DNA of 64,000 bases from NCBI RefSeq assembly GCF_012767755.2, contig NZ_AP023189.1:5520001-5584000 (forward strand), written 5' to 3'. The notes beneath the pieces were generated by a model. That model had not been told where the DNA came from and ran no database searches. It worked only from the letters and a program-made list of their open reading frames with translations. Source of the stretch: Pseudomonas tohonis. GTDB taxonomy: Bacteria > Pseudomonadota > Gammaproteobacteria > Pseudomonadales > Pseudomonadaceae. The number at the start of each line of letters is the position of its first letter. The stretch's first letter is position 1. Below, piece by piece: positions 53,883 to 63,129 of the stretch. Both the position numbers and the translations under genes were made by a program.

Positions 53883-55058
53883 ATGTCTGAGATCGTAATC
53901 GTCAGCGGCGCCCGCACTCCGATGGGCGGCTTCCAGGGCAGCCTCGCCGGCGTATCCGCCGTCGACCTGGGCGCCCTGGCGATCCGTGAAGCCGTGGCCC
54001 GCGCCGGTATCGACGCCGCCGACGTGCAGGAAGTGATCATGGGTTGCGTGCTGCCCGCCGGCCTCAAGCAGGGCCCGGCCCGCCAGGCGTCGCTGAACGC
54101 CGGCCTGCCCGCCGCCACCGGCTGCACCACCATCAACAAGCTCTGCGGCTCCGGCATGAAGGCCGTGATGCTGGCCCACGACCTGCTCAAGGCCGGCACC
54201 AACAGCGTCATGGTCGCCGGCGGCATGGAGAGCATGTCCAATGCTCCCTACGTGCTGGAGAAGGCCCGCACCGGCCTGCGCATGGGCCACGGCGAGATCA
54301 AGGACCACATGTTCCTCGACGGCCTGGAAGACGCCCGCACCGGTCGCCTGATGGGCTCCTTCGCCCAGGAGACCGCCGACAAGCACGGCATCATCCGCGA
54401 GGAGATGGACGCCTACGCCATCGAGTCCCTCAAGCGTGCCCAGGCCGCCATCGCCGAGGGTGCCCTCGCCGCCGAGATCGTCCCGGTCACCGTCACCACC
54501 CGCAAGGGCGAGACCCTGGTGAAGGACGACGAGCAGCCGCTGACCGCCAACCTCGACAAGATCCCGACCCTGCGCCCGGCCTTCCGCAAGGACGGCACCA
54601 TCACCGCCGCCAACGCCAGCTCCATCTCCGACGGCGCCAGCGCCCTGGTGCTGATGACCGCCGAGGAAGCCCAGCGCCGTGGCCTCAAGCCCCTGGCGAA
54701 GATCGTCGGCCACGCCACCCAGAGCCAGGACCCGAGCGAATTCACCCTCGCCCCCATCGGCGCCATGACCAACCTGTTCAGGAAGACCGGCTGGAGCAAG
54801 GACGACGTGGACCTGTTCGAGATCAACGAAGCCTTCGCCATGGTCACCATGCTCGCCATGCGCGAACACGGCCTCGACCACGCCAAGGTCAACGTCTACG
54901 GCGGCGCCTGCGCCCAGGGCCACCCGGTGGGCTCCACCGGCTCGCGCATCATCCTCACCCTGATCAACGCCCTGCGTAACAAGGGCGGCAAGCGCGGTGT
55001 CGCCTCGCTGTGCATCGGCGGCGGCGAAGCCACTGCGGTGGCGGTGGAACTGCTGTAA
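53883..55058 (+). CDS. Acetyl-CoA C-acyltransferase (thiolase)
   Basis: This 391-residue thiolase has the acylated cysteine in NKLCGSGMKAVMLAH (about residue 90), the His in NEAFAMV and the second cysteine-bearing VYGGACAQGHPVGSTGSR motif. It cleaves 3-ketoacyl-CoA or condenses acetyl-CoA. It is divergent from the acyl-CoA ligase, so degradative beta-ketothiolysis is the more likely direction. It is followed by a strong bidirectional terminator. Confidence 0.93.
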   Translation: MSEIVIVSGARTPMGGFQGSLAGVSAVDLGALAIREAVARAGIDAADVQEVIMGCVLPAGLKQGPARQASLNAGLPAATGCTTINKLCGSGMKAVMLAHDLLKAGTNSVMVAGGMESMSNAPYVLEKARTGLRMGHGEIKDHMFLDGLEDARTGRLMGSFAQETADKHGIIREEMDAYAIESLKRAQAAIAEGALAAEIVPVTVTTRKGETLVKDDEQPLTANLDKIPTLRPAFRKDGTITAANASSISDGASALVLMTAEEAQRRGLKPLAKIVGHATQSQDPSEFTLAPIGAMTNLFRKTGWSKDDVDLFEINEAFAMVTMLAMREHGLDHAKVNVYGGACAQGHPVGSTGSRIILTLINALRNKGGKRGVASLCIGGGEATAVAVELL

Positions 55059-55077
55059 CCCGCCCGCGCAGCCAACC

Positions 55078-55115
55078 AAAAGGGGCTCCCGGACCAACGT
55101 CCGGGAGCCCCTTTT
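55078..55115. terminator. Bidirectional terminator between thiolase and MFS genes
   Basis: A 12-base stem GGGGCTCCCGGA/TCCGGGAGCCCC is flanked by AAAA and TTTT. It serves both convergent genes. Confidence 0.93.
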
Positions 55116-55134
55116 CATTCCGCCCGGACGCGCC

Positions 55135-56319
55135 TCAGGCGGGCACCGCCTTGGGCGCGTGGGCCGGCGTCCTCGGGAAGGCCAGCGCCGCCGCGAAGGT
55201 CAGCGCACCGAACACCGCCAGCACCAGGTACAGCCCCACCAGCCCATGGCGCGGTTCGATGAAGGCGATCATCGGGATGGCCGCCGCACTGGCGCCGAAG
55301 GACAAGAAGTAGCGCAGCGCGAAGACCCGCGCCTGCCACTGCGGCGCGACGAAGTTCGCCACCATCGCATCGTTCACCGTCACCTGGCCGAACACCGCGA
55401 ACATGAAGGCGGCGCCCAGGGCGATCACCGCCCAGCCATCGGCATAGGCCATGGCCACCAGCAACGGCCCCTGGCAGAGGGTCATCACCACGAACGGCAG
55501 CTTCAGGCTGTAGCGATCCAGCACGCGGCCCATCAGCAACTGCGCCACGGCACCGAAGGCGTAGGCGATGCTGACCACGATGCCGAGGCTTTCCGGCGAG
55601 GCGAACAGGTCCACCAGGCGCTCCTGGAACAGCTTCGGGTAGGTCATGGTCGAGGCATTGAAGATCACCCCGCCGGTGGCCGTCACCAGCGCCAGCACAC
55701 CGAACACCAGGCGCATCGACACCTGCCCCGCCCCGCCAGCCCGATGGGTGCCGGCCGCTGCGACGGGAGACGCCTCGTCCCGCACGCAGAGGGCGAACCA
55801 CACGCCAATGGCCACCGACAAAGCGCCCGGCAGGATGAACGCCGCGCGCCAGCCGAAATGCGCGGTGAGAAAGCCCGTGACCAGCGCCGAGAACGCCACG
55901 CCCAGGTTGCCCCACATGCCGTTGATGCCGATTTCGCGACCACGGTTCTGCGCATGGGCCACCAGCATCGCCGTGCCCACCGGGTGGTAGATGGCGGCGA
56001 ACACGCCCATCAGCGTCAGCCCCGCCACCAGCATCGGCGTGCTCTGGCTCAGCCCGGTGAAGATCGCCGCGCCGCCGATGCCGAGGAAGAACGCCAGCAT
56101 CATGTGCCGGCGGCTCCATTTATCCCCCAGCCAGCCGGCCGGTAGCGAGCAGGCCCCGAAGGCGATGAAGCCGCCGAGGGACAACCCGATCAGTTCGGCG
56201 TACGACAGCTCGAAGGTGGCGGTCATGCCCAGCACGGCGGCGGGGAAGATGAGCATGAACATGTGGTCGATGATGTGGGCGGCGTTGACGAAGCGGATGA
56301 CGGTACGCGGTCGGTTCAT
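55135..56319 (-). CDS. Major facilitator superfamily transporter
   Basis: This 394-residue inner-membrane protein has 12 predicted helices. The MFS loop signature is GWLGDKWSRRHMM between helices 2 and 3. The family branch and substrate are not clear. It is divergent from an AraC regulator with an 89-base gap that probably controls it. Confidence 0.9.
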   Translation of the reverse strand: MNRPRTVIRFVNAAHIIDHMFMLIFPAAVLGMTATFELSYAELIGLSLGGFIAFGACSLPAGWLGDKWSRRHMMLAFFLGIGGAAIFTGLSQSTPMLVAGLTLMGVFAAIYHPVGTAMLVAHAQNRGREIGINGMWGNLGVAFSALVTGFLTAHFGWRAAFILPGALSVAIGVWFALCVRDEASPVAAAGTHRAGGAGQVSMRLVFGVLALVTATGGVIFNASTMTYPKLFQERLVDLFASPESLGIVVSIAYAFGAVAQLLMGRVLDRYSLKLPFVVMTLCQGPLLVAMAYADGWAVIALGAAFMFAVFGQVTVNDAMVANFVAPQWQARVFALRYFLSFGASAAAIPMIAFIEPRHGLVGLYLVLAVFGALTFAAALAFPRTPAHAPKAVPA

Positions 56320-56408
56320 GGCAGTTTCGCTGCTGTTTGGTTGTTGTGGACCGCCATGCTAGGTTGGCCGCCCAGCCACGTTCTGCCAAAAAGATCATCG
56401 GATCGGCC

Positions 56409-57191
56409 ATGTTCATCGACCATCTGCCCCAGGGCCGGATCGGCGCCGTCGCCCTCGACTACCCCGACGGCGCCCATGTCGACCTGCACCTGCACAGCCA
56501 GGCGCAATTCCTCTACGCGGCGCAGGGGCTGATGCGCCTGGTCACCGAGGCCGGCGCCTGGGTCATCCCGCCGACCCGCGCGGTGTGGATCCCACCGGGC
56601 ATCGAGCACCAGATCTTCATGTCCGGGCAGGTGCAGATGCGCACCCTCTTCATCGCCGCCGAAGCCGCACCACCGAGCCTCGATGCCTGCTGCGTGCTGG
56701 CGGTACCGCCGCTGCTGCGCGAGCTGATCCTGCGCCTGGTGGCGCTGGAGGCCGGCGATACCGATGACGAACACCGCAGCCTGGTGCAGCGCCTGATCCT
56801 CCACGAGATCGCCGCCCTGGAGCGCATGCCCCTGCACCTGCCGATGCCTCAGGATCGTCGCCTGCAAGCCATCTGCCTGGAGCTGCTGGAAACCCCGGAG
56901 AGCACCCGCACCCTCGACGACTGGAGCCTGGAGGTGGGCGCCAGCACCCGCACCCTGAGCCGGCTGTTCGCCCAGGAACTGGGCATGAGCTTCAACGACT
57001 GGCGCCAGCAGCTGCGCCTCACCGAAGCCCTGCCGCGCCTGCTCGCCGGGCACGGCGTGCAGCAGGTCGCCCACGACCTGGGCTACGGCAGCGGCCGCGC
57101 CTTCAGCGCCATGTTCCGCCGCCTGCTGGGGGAAAACCCGAGGGAATACGTGGCCAGCCTGGGGTTGCTGGCGACGCTGGAGAAGGAGTGA
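56409..57191 (+). CDS. AraC family regulator with cupin sensor
   Basis: The protein has 260 residues from ATG 56409. It has an N-terminal cupin (LHLHSQAQFLYAAQGLMRLVTEAGAWVIPPTRAVWIPPGIEHQI) and C-terminal AraC HTH (LDDWSLEVGASTRTLSRLFAQELGMSFNDWRQQLRL, then HDLGYGSGRAFSAMFRRLLGENPREYV). It resembles NimR-type regulators of adjacent exporters. It is divergent from the MFS gene, its probable target. Confidence 0.88.
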   Translation: MFIDHLPQGRIGAVALDYPDGAHVDLHLHSQAQFLYAAQGLMRLVTEAGAWVIPPTRAVWIPPGIEHQIFMSGQVQMRTLFIAAEAAPPSLDACCVLAVPPLLRELILRLVALEAGDTDDEHRSLVQRLILHEIAALERMPLHLPMPQDRRLQAICLELLETPESTRTLDDWSLEVGASTRTLSRLFAQELGMSFNDWRQQLRLTEALPRLLAGHGVQQVAHDLGYGSGRAFSAMFRRLLGENPREYVASLGLLATLEKE

Positions 57192-57195
57192 GAAG

Positions 57196-57274
57196 AGCCC
57201 GGATTGAAGTCCGGGCTACGGGGTTGGACGTAGAGCGGTGAAGGGCTTCGCGAGCACAGCTCGCTCCTACGGGG
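57196..57274. repeat. Intergenic repeat units before the LysE gene
   Basis: AGCCCGGATTGAAGTCCGGGCT at 57196-57217 is a hairpin like 62996-63018. The 33-base unit at 57241-57273 differs by one base from 42678-42710. Both are followed by CTACG. Confidence 0.6.
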
Positions 57275-57300
57275 AGCACCCTGCGTTGCGGTGCAGCCCG

Positions 57301-57930
57301 TTACTTCATCGAGGTGAACGCCAGCTTGACCCCGAGCCCCACCAGCACGGCGCCCATCAGCCGGTCGAACCAATGGCCCATGCGGGCGAAGCCGCTGCGC
57401 ACGCGCTGCTGGCTGAACAGCAGCGCCACCAGGCAGAACCAGATGGCCGTGGCGCAGGCCAGGTAGAGGCCGTAGCCGGCCTGGATGGCCAGCGGGGTGT
57501 GCGGATTGATGACCACGGTGAACAGCGAGAGGAAGAACAGCGTCGCCTTGGGGTTCAGCCCGTTGGTGATGAAGCCGGTGACGAAGGCCCCGCGCGGGCT
57601 GCGCTCGGCGGCGGTCGGCTCGGCCTCGGTGGCCATCGGGTCGGCCGGCTTGGCGCGCAGCGCCTTGATGCCGATGTACAGCAGGTAGGCCGCTGCCAGC
57701 CATTTCAGGGCATTGAACGCCACGATGGATTGGGAAACGATCAGCCCGATCCCCAGCAGCGAATAGGCCACATGGACGAAAATGCCGGTGCCCACGCCGA
57801 TCGCCGTCCAGGTGCCGGCACGGCGACCATGGGCGACGCTCTCGCGTACCACGATGGCGAAATCCGGGCCGGGGCTGGCCACGGCCAGCAGGTGGATCAA
57901 GGCAACGGTGAGGAATTCCGCCCAGTACAT
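57301..57930 (-). CDS. LysE family transporter
   Basis: The protein has 209 residues from ATG 57930 with AGGAGGT upstream. The LysE/RhtB start (MYWAEFLTVALIHLLAVASPGPDFAIVVRESVAHGRRAG) and the FVTGFITNGLNPKATLFFLSLF segment are typical; about six helices are predicted. These inner-membrane proteins export amino acids such as lysine, homoserine or threonine. It is divergent from hprA. Confidence 0.92.
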   Translation of the reverse strand: MYWAEFLTVALIHLLAVASPGPDFAIVVRESVAHGRRAGTWTAIGVGTGIFVHVAYSLLGIGLIVSQSIVAFNALKWLAAAYLLYIGIKALRAKPADPMATEAEPTAAERSPRGAFVTGFITNGLNPKATLFFLSLFTVVINPHTPLAIQAGYGLYLACATAIWFCLVALLFSQQRVRSGFARMGHWFDRLMGAVLVGLGVKLAFTSMK

Positions 57931-58007
57931 GCGACCTCCTGAGAATGGGTTGAGCTGATAGGCTGGCAACCTTACGCCTACATCTGCCTCGGAAAAAGGT
58001 ACAGCTG

Positions 58008-58973
58008 ATGACCAACAGCCTCCGCGCGGTCTTCCTCGACCACGCCTCCCTCGATCTCGGCGATCTCGACCTCACGCCATTGCGCCAGCAGTTCGCCGAA
58101 CTGGAGCTGCACGACCAGACCGGCCACCGCGATGTCGTCGGGCGCCTGCGCGGCGCCCAGGTCGCCATCAGCAACAAGGTGACCATCGATGCCGCCGCCA
58201 TCGCCGAGCTGCCGGATCTGAAGCTGATCCTGGTCAGCGCCACCGGCACCAACAACATCGACCTCGCCGCCGCCCGCGCCCGTGGCATCACCGTCTGCAA
58301 CTGCCAGGGCTACGGCACCCCGTCCGTGGCCCAGCACACCCTGATGCTGCTGCTCAACCTGGCCACCCGCTTCGTCGACTACCGCGAAGCCGTACGCCAG
58401 GACCACTGGCAGAAGGCGACCCAGTTCTGCCTGCTGGACTTCCCCATCGTCGAACTGGAGGGCAAGACCCTCGGCCTGCTCGGCCACGGCGAACTGGGCA
58501 GCGCCGTGGCGCGCCTGGCCGAAGCCTTCGGCATGCGCGTGCTGCTCGGCGCCCTGCCCGGCCGCCCGCCTCGCGCCGACCGCCTGCCCCTGGCGGAACT
58601 GCTGCCCCAGGTGGACGCCCTGACCCTGCACTGCCCGCTCAACGAGCACACCCGCAACCTGATCGACGCCGAGCAACTGGCGCTGATGAAGCCGGGCGCT
58701 TTCCTGGTCAACACCGCGCGCGGCGGCCTGGTCAACGAGCACGCCCTGGCCGACGCCCTGCGCAGCGGCCACCTGGGCGGTGCCGCCACCGACGTGCTGA
58801 CCCAGGAGCCCCCGAAAGACGGCAACCCGCTGCTGGCCGTGGACATCCCGCGCCTGATCGTCACCCCGCACAACGCATGGGGCAGCCGGGAGGCGCGCCA
58901 GCGCATCGTCGTGCAGATGGCGGAAAACCTCGAGGCCTGGCTGAAGGAAACGCCTCGCCGCACGGTCAGCTAA
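58008..58973 (+). CDS. hprA: D-2-hydroxyacid dehydrogenase (hydroxypyruvate/glyoxylate reductase type)
   Basis: The protein has 321 residues. The NAD(P) motif is [27 protein letters not shown]. The catalytic Arg is in [10 protein letters not shown], Glu in DVLTQEPP and His in TPHNAWGS. Length and neighbours (rsmC, then lysP) match the hprA locus of P. aeruginosa from memory. It would reduce hydroxypyruvate or oxidise glycerate in the cytosol. Confidence 0.87.
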   Translation: MTNSLRAVFLDHASLDLGDLDLTPLRQQFAELELHDQTGHRDVVGRLRGAQVAISNKVTIDAAAIAELPDLKLILVSATGTNNIDLAAARARGITVCNCQGYGTPSVAQHTLMLLLNLATRFVDYREAVRQDHWQKATQFCLLDFPIVELEGKTLGLLGHGELGSAVARLAEAFGMRVLLGALPGRPPRADRLPLAELLPQVDALTLHCPLNEHTRNLIDAEQLALMKPGAFLVNTARGGLVNEHALADALRSGHLGGAATDVLTQEPPKDGNPLLAVDIPRLIVTPHNAWGSREARQRIVVQMAENLEAWLKETPRRTVS

Positions 58974-58986
58974 GGCCTACAAGATT

Positions 58987-59012
58987 CTGATAAAATTCGC
59001 GGCTTTTATCAG
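58987..59012. promoter_or_regulatory. Inverted repeat at the rsmC translation start
   Basis: CTGATAAAA (58987-58995) and TTTTATCAG (59004-59012) form a perfect 9-base dyad with an 8-base loop. It abuts the AGGA ribosome site of rsmC (ATG 59023). It may be a leader hairpin or the end of the hprA transcript. Confidence 0.5.
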
Positions 59013-59022
59013 GATCTACCCC

Positions 59023-60018
59023 ATGGACCCGCGCAGCGAAGTACTGCTTCGACAGGCCGACCTGTTCCTCGGCCCGCTGCTCCTGGCGGGCCTTCCCGCC
59101 GACGACCTGCTGGGCGAACTGCCCCAGGCACGCGGCTGGACCTGGCACGCCGGTGAGCAGGCCGCCCTGGACGCCCGCTTCCCCGGGCGTTGCGAATTCA
59201 CCGTCAACGCCCCCGACGCCCCCTTCGAAGCCGCCGTGCTGTTCCTGCCCAAGTCCCGCGAGCTGACCGACTACCTGCTCAGCGCCCTGGCCGCGCGCCT
59301 GCCCGGCAAGCCGCTGTACCTGGTGGGCGAGAAGCGCGCCGGCATCGAACGCGCCGCCCGCCAGCTGGAACCCTTCGGCAAGCCGCGCAAGCTCGACAGC
59401 GCCCGCCACTGCCAGCTGTGGCTGGTGCAGGTGGAGCAGGCACCGGCGACCCCGGACCTGGAGGCCCTGGCCCAGCGCTACAGCCTCGAACTGGCCGACG
59501 GCCCGCTGCAGGTGGTGAGCCTGCCCGGCGTGTTCAGCCATGGCCGCCTGGATCGCGGCAGCGCGCTGCTGCTGGACAACCTGGCCAAGCTGCCCACCGG
59601 CAAGGTGCTGGATTTCGGCTGTGGTGCCGGGGTGCTCGGCGCTGCGCTCAAGCGACGTTATCCACAGAGCCAGCTGGTGCTGCTGGATGTCGACGCGTTC
59701 GCCGTCGCCGCGAGCCGCCTGACCCTGGCCGTCAACGGCCTGGATGCCGAAGTGATCGCCGGCGACGGCATCCACGCGGCGCCCAAGCTGCTTTCGGCCA
59801 TCGTCAGCAACCCGCCCTTCCACCAGGGCGTGCACACCGACTACCAGGCCAGCGAGACGCTGCTGCGCGAAGCCGGGCGCCACCTGCTGGTGGGGGGTGA
59901 ACTGCGCCTGGTGGCCAACAGCTTCCTCAAGTACCAACCCCTGATCGAACAGGCGTTCGGCGGCTGCCGCACCCTGGCCGAAGGGGAGGGTTTCCGCATC
60001 TACAGCGCCCGCCGCTGA
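59023..60018 (+). CDS. rsmC: 16S rRNA (guanine1207-N2)-methyltransferase RsmC
   Basis: This 331-residue two-domain methyltransferase has a diverged N-terminal domain, then SAM motif [18 protein letters not shown] and the catalytic [21 protein letters not shown] is the signature of N2-guanine methyltransferases. It modifies G1207 of 16S rRNA in assembled 30S subunits. A perfect inverted repeat covers its leader. Confidence 0.93.
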   Translation: MDPRSEVLLRQADLFLGPLLLAGLPADDLLGELPQARGWTWHAGEQAALDARFPGRCEFTVNAPDAPFEAAVLFLPKSRELTDYLLSALAARLPGKPLYLVGEKRAGIERAARQLEPFGKPRKLDSARHCQLWLVQVEQAPATPDLEALAQRYSLELADGPLQVVSLPGVFSHGRLDRGSALLLDNLAKLPTGKVLDFGCGAGVLGAALKRRYPQSQLVLLDVDAFAVAASRLTLAVNGLDAEVIAGDGIHAAPKLLSAIVSNPPFHQGVHTDYQASETLLREAGRHLLVGGELRLVANSFLKYQPLIEQAFGGCRTLAEGEGFRIYSARR

Positions 60019-60106
60019 CAGGCGGGCACCCGCGCACCCTTCATACTCGAGCGGCACCCGATAGCCGCAACACGCCCGGCGAAGAACCGGGCATCTGGAG
60101 TTTTTC

Positions 60107-61579
60107 TTGACTGACCTCGACACTGCCGCCCCCACTGCCAGCAGCGGCCTGCACCGTTCGCTGAAGCCACGCCACCTGAACATGATCGCCATCGGCGGCT
60201 CCATCGGCACGGGCCTGTTCGTCGCCTCGGGCGCCACCGTGGCCAACGCCGGCCCGGGCGGCGCCCTGCTCGCCTACGCGTTGATCGGGGTGATGGTGTA
60301 CTTCCTCATGACCAGCCTCGGCGAAATGGCCGCGCACATGCCGGTTTCCGGCTCGTTCAGCACCTATGGCAGCCGATTCGTCGACGATGGCTTCGGTTTC
60401 GCCCTGGGTTGGAACTACTGGTACAACTGGGCGGTGACCATCGCCGCCGAACTGGTGGCCGCGCAGCTGATCATGAGCTTCTGGTTCCCAGACACCCCGG
60501 GCATCTATTGGAGCGCGCTGTTCCTGGCGCTGATGTTCCTGCTCAACGTCATCTCGGTGAAGGGGTTCGGCGAAAGCGAGTTCTGGTTCGCGCTGATCAA
60601 GGTGGTCACGGTGGTGATCTTCATCGTCATCGGCCTGGCCACCATCTTCGGCGTGATGAGCGGCATGGAATCCCCAGGCTTCAGCAACTTCACCCAGGGC
60701 GATGCGCCCTTCGTCGGCGGCCTGCAGGCCATGGTCGGGGTGGCGATGATCGCAGGCTTCTCGTTCCAGGGCACCGAGCTGATCGGCATCGCCGCCGGCG
60801 AATCGGAGAACCCGCGCAAGAACCTCCCCATCGCCATCCGCCAGGTGTTCTGGCGCATCCTGATGTTCTACATCCTGGCGATCTTCGTGATCGGCATGCT
60901 GATCCCCTACACCGACCCGAGCCTGCTGCAGAACGACGCCAGCGACATCAGCGTCTCGCCCTTCACCCTGCTGTTCGAGCGCGCCGGCTTCGCCGCGGCC
61001 GCCGGGGTGATGAACGCGGTGATCCTCACGGCCATCCTCTCGGCCGGCAACTCCGGGATGTACGCCTCGACGCGGATGCTCTACACCCTCGCCATGCAGG
61101 GCAAGGCGCCGCGCCTGTTCGCCCGCGTCTCCGCCAGCGGCGTGCCGCGCAACGCCCTCTACGCCACCACCCTGGTGGGCGCGCTGTGCTTCTTCACCGC
61201 CGCCTTCGGCGAGTCGACCCTCTACACCTGGCTGCTCAACACCTCGGGCATGTGCGGCTTCATCGCCTGGCTGGGCATCGCCATCTCCCACTACCGCTTC
61301 CGCAAGGGCTACCTCTTGCAGGGCGGCCGCCTCGAAGACCTGCCCTACCGCGCCAAGCTGTTCCCCTTCGGCCCGCTGTTCGCCTTCGCCCTGTGCCTGG
61401 TGATCACCCTCGGGCAGAACTACGAGGCCCTGGTGGGCGAGCGCATCGACTGGGCCGGGCTGACCGCCACCTACATCAGCCTGCCGCTGTTCCTCGCCAT
61501 CTGGTTCGGCTATCGCCTGAAGAACGGCAGCCGCACCGTGCGCTACGCCGAGATGGACGTGCGCGCCACGGACAGCTGA
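60107..61579 (+). CDS. lysP: Amino acid permease, lysine-specific type
   Basis: The protein has 490 residues from a TTG at 60107 with GGAG six bases upstream; the next ATG would remove the first 25 residues. It begins MTDLDTAAPTASSGLHRSLKPRHLNMIAIGGSIGTGLFVASG, as LysP does, and has 12 predicted helices (family APC). It imports lysine with protons. A small hairpin (GCCCGG/CCGGGC, about 60074-60092) lies just before the ribosome site. Confidence 0.9.
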   Translation: MTDLDTAAPTASSGLHRSLKPRHLNMIAIGGSIGTGLFVASGATVANAGPGGALLAYALIGVMVYFLMTSLGEMAAHMPVSGSFSTYGSRFVDDGFGFALGWNYWYNWAVTIAAELVAAQLIMSFWFPDTPGIYWSALFLALMFLLNVISVKGFGESEFWFALIKVVTVVIFIVIGLATIFGVMSGMESPGFSNFTQGDAPFVGGLQAMVGVAMIAGFSFQGTELIGIAAGESENPRKNLPIAIRQVFWRILMFYILAIFVIGMLIPYTDPSLLQNDASDISVSPFTLLFERAGFAAAAGVMNAVILTAILSAGNSGMYASTRMLYTLAMQGKAPRLFARVSASGVPRNALYATTLVGALCFFTAAFGESTLYTWLLNTSGMCGFIAWLGIAISHYRFRKGYLLQGGRLEDLPYRAKLFPFGPLFAFALCLVITLGQNYEALVGERIDWAGLTATYISLPLFLAIWFGYRLKNGSRTVRYAEMDVRATDS

Positions 61580-61592
61580 CCAACAGCGCAAC

Positions 61593-61620
61593 GGCGGGCT
61601 TGCCGGGCACGCCCGCCTTG
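61593..61620 (+). terminator. Terminator of lysP
   Basis: The stem GGCGGGC/GCCCGCC, followed by TTG, lies 13 bases after the lysP stop codon. Confidence 0.6.
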
Positions 61621-61635
61621 TGCAAAATGCGCCCC

Positions 61636-61804
61636 GTCCTAGGGGAGTAGTCTCCCGCGAGCGCCCTGCTCGCCAGGCACGCGTCAACATACTTGGTCCA
61701 CAGACCATGGCGCGTGCGACCCAAGCCTGCCTAGACAGGCCAGCGGTTTGACAAGACCTATGACACACACAACCTGACCCGGGGCGGGCAGATTGCGTGT
61801 GTCA
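61636..61804 (+). promoter_or_regulatory. yybP-ykoY manganese riboswitch leader of the UPF0016 gene
   Basis: The leader carries the hallmark GGGGAGTAG at 61642-61650, then GTCAACATACTTGGTCC at about 61683. A long stem (TGACACACACAACCTG at 61760 pairing with CAGATTGCGTGTGTCA up to 61804) follows. The yybP-ykoY class binds Mn2+ and controls Mn exporters of the UPF0016/MneA and MntP kinds, and the downstream gene is UPF0016. Ends are approximate. Confidence 0.8.
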
Positions 61805-61840
61805 TGGTGATTAGTCGACCCGCCCCCCGTAGGAACCCTG

Positions 61841-62422
61841 ATGCTGGAATCCCTGTTCGTCCCCACACTGATCGTCGCCCTGGCGGAAATCGGCGACAAG
61901 ACGCAGCTGCTCGCCCTGCTGCTGGCCGCGCGCTTCCGCAAGCCCTGGCCGATCATCTGGGGCATCGTCGCCGCCACCCTCGCCAACCATTTCGCCGCCG
62001 GCGCCGTGGGCAACTGGGTCGCGAGCTTCTTCTCCGCCGCCACCCTGAGCTGGATCCTCGCCGCCTCCTTCGTCGCCGTGGCCCTGTGGACGCTGGTTCC
62101 CGACAAGCTGGACGACGACGAGGAATCCGGCCTGAAGAAATACGGCCCCTTCCTCACCACCCTGATCGCCTTCTTCCTCGCCGAGATGGGCGACAAGACG
62201 CAGGTCGCCACGGTGATGCTGGCCGCCCAGTACCCGCACTTCATCCTCGTGGTGGCGGGCACCACCCTGGGCATGCTGCTGGCCAACGTGCCGGTGGTGC
62301 TGGCCGGCAACTTCGCCGCCGACAAGCTGCCGCTGACCCTGATCCGGCGCCTGGCGGCCGCCGCCTTCGGTGCCCTGGCCCTCTACGCCGTGTACAAGGC
62401 GCTGACCCTCGGCGCGGCCTGA
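61841..62422 (+). CDS. UPF0016/TMEM165 (GDT1) family manganese exporter, MneA-like
   Basis: This 193-residue membrane protein has the duplicated signature of the family: LAEIGDKTQLLALLLAARF near the start and LAEMGDKTQVATVMLAAQY in the second half, with six predicted helices. The E-x-G-D-K-T motif forms the cation path. Relatives such as MneA export Mn2+. A yybP-ykoY riboswitch upstream supports manganese-induced expression. AGGAA precedes the ATG. Confidence 0.92.
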   Translation: MLESLFVPTLIVALAEIGDKTQLLALLLAARFRKPWPIIWGIVAATLANHFAAGAVGNWVASFFSAATLSWILAASFVAVALWTLVPDKLDDDEESGLKKYGPFLTTLIAFFLAEMGDKTQVATVMLAAQYPHFILVVAGTTLGMLLANVPVVLAGNFAADKLPLTLIRRLAAAAFGALALYAVYKALTLGAA

Positions 62423-62535
62423 GCCGCGTCACCGGCCTGACGCCAGTTCGCTGGCGTTTCGGCCAATGGCAGCGCCGCGCCAACTGGTAGATTCCTCGCC
62501 CTACTGCCGGCCCGGCCAGGGAGGAGGAAAAGCAG

Positions 62536-62982
62536 ATGACGTCGACCGACGACCGCAAGCGCGTGGCGCGCCAGCATATCGACCTGTCCTGGAACAAGGG
62601 GCGCGTGGCGCTGGCCGAGCAGCTGCAGAGCAAGGACTTCCTCTACAAGAGTTCGTTCATGCCCGGCCCGCTGGACGGCGAGGGCTACCGCGAGATGGTG
62701 CTGAAGATCCGCGATGCCATGCCCGACCTGGAAGTGGTGGTGGAGGAGTGCATCGCCGAGGACAGCCACGTCTTCACCTGGTGCACCCTGATCGGCAGCA
62801 TCCACAAGCCGGCCCTCGGCTACCCGCCCAGCGACCGCATCCTCAGCATTTCCGCCATGGCCTTCTGGACCTTCAACAGCCGGGGCGAGGTGCAGGAGAT
62901 CTGCACCATGTTCGACATGGAAAGCTTCCGCGCCCAGCTCGGCCTGAGCAATCGCGCCTACGCGGAAAAAGCCCTGCCCTGA
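62536..62982 (+). CDS. NTF2/SnoaL-like ester-cyclase family protein
   Basis: This 148-residue protein of the SnoaL-like fold has VARQHIDLSWNKGRVALAEQLQSKDFLYKSS, YREMVLKIRDAMPDLEVVVEECIAEDSHVFTWCTLIGS and ISAMAFWTFNSRGEVQEICTMFD. Members bind small molecules and include polyketide cyclases, but this clade has no known role. GAGGAGG lies upstream. It stands alone after the manganese exporter. Confidence 0.85.
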   Translation: MTSTDDRKRVARQHIDLSWNKGRVALAEQLQSKDFLYKSSFMPGPLDGEGYREMVLKIRDAMPDLEVVVEECIAEDSHVFTWCTLIGSIHKPALGYPPSDRILSISAMAFWTFNSRGEVQEICTMFDMESFRAQLGLSNRAYAEKALP

Positions 62983-62995
62983 TCCGCCCTCCGCC

Positions 62996-63018
62996 GTAGC
63001 CCGGGCTTCAGCCCGGGA
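62996..63018. repeat. Intergenic hairpin repeat
   Basis: GTAGCCCGGGCTTCAGCCCGGGA is the same type as 57196-57217. It follows the NTF2-like gene directly. Confidence 0.55.
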
Positions 63019-63035
63019 CGCCCCGCCCGACGCGC

Positions 63036-63106
63036 TCAGAGATAACCGTTCTCACCGAACCAGCGAATGGTCCGAGGCCGGTGGCGCCAAGGACTGCGAT
63101 CTTCAC
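63036..63106 (-). pseudogene. Remnant of a Rossmann-fold (NAD(P)-binding) gene with internal deletion
   Basis: Reading leftwards from a GTG at 63106, preceded by GAGG seven bases away, the frame begins VKIAVLGATG, the start of a Rossmann-fold dinucleotide-binding protein. After ten codons the sense is lost. A different frame then reads RTIRWFGENGYL and stops at 63036, like the end of a protein. The simplest view is an internal deletion that joined the two ends of a gene out of frame. Confidence 0.45.
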
Positions 63107-63129
63107 GGGAAAGCCTCGATCCAAAGCAC

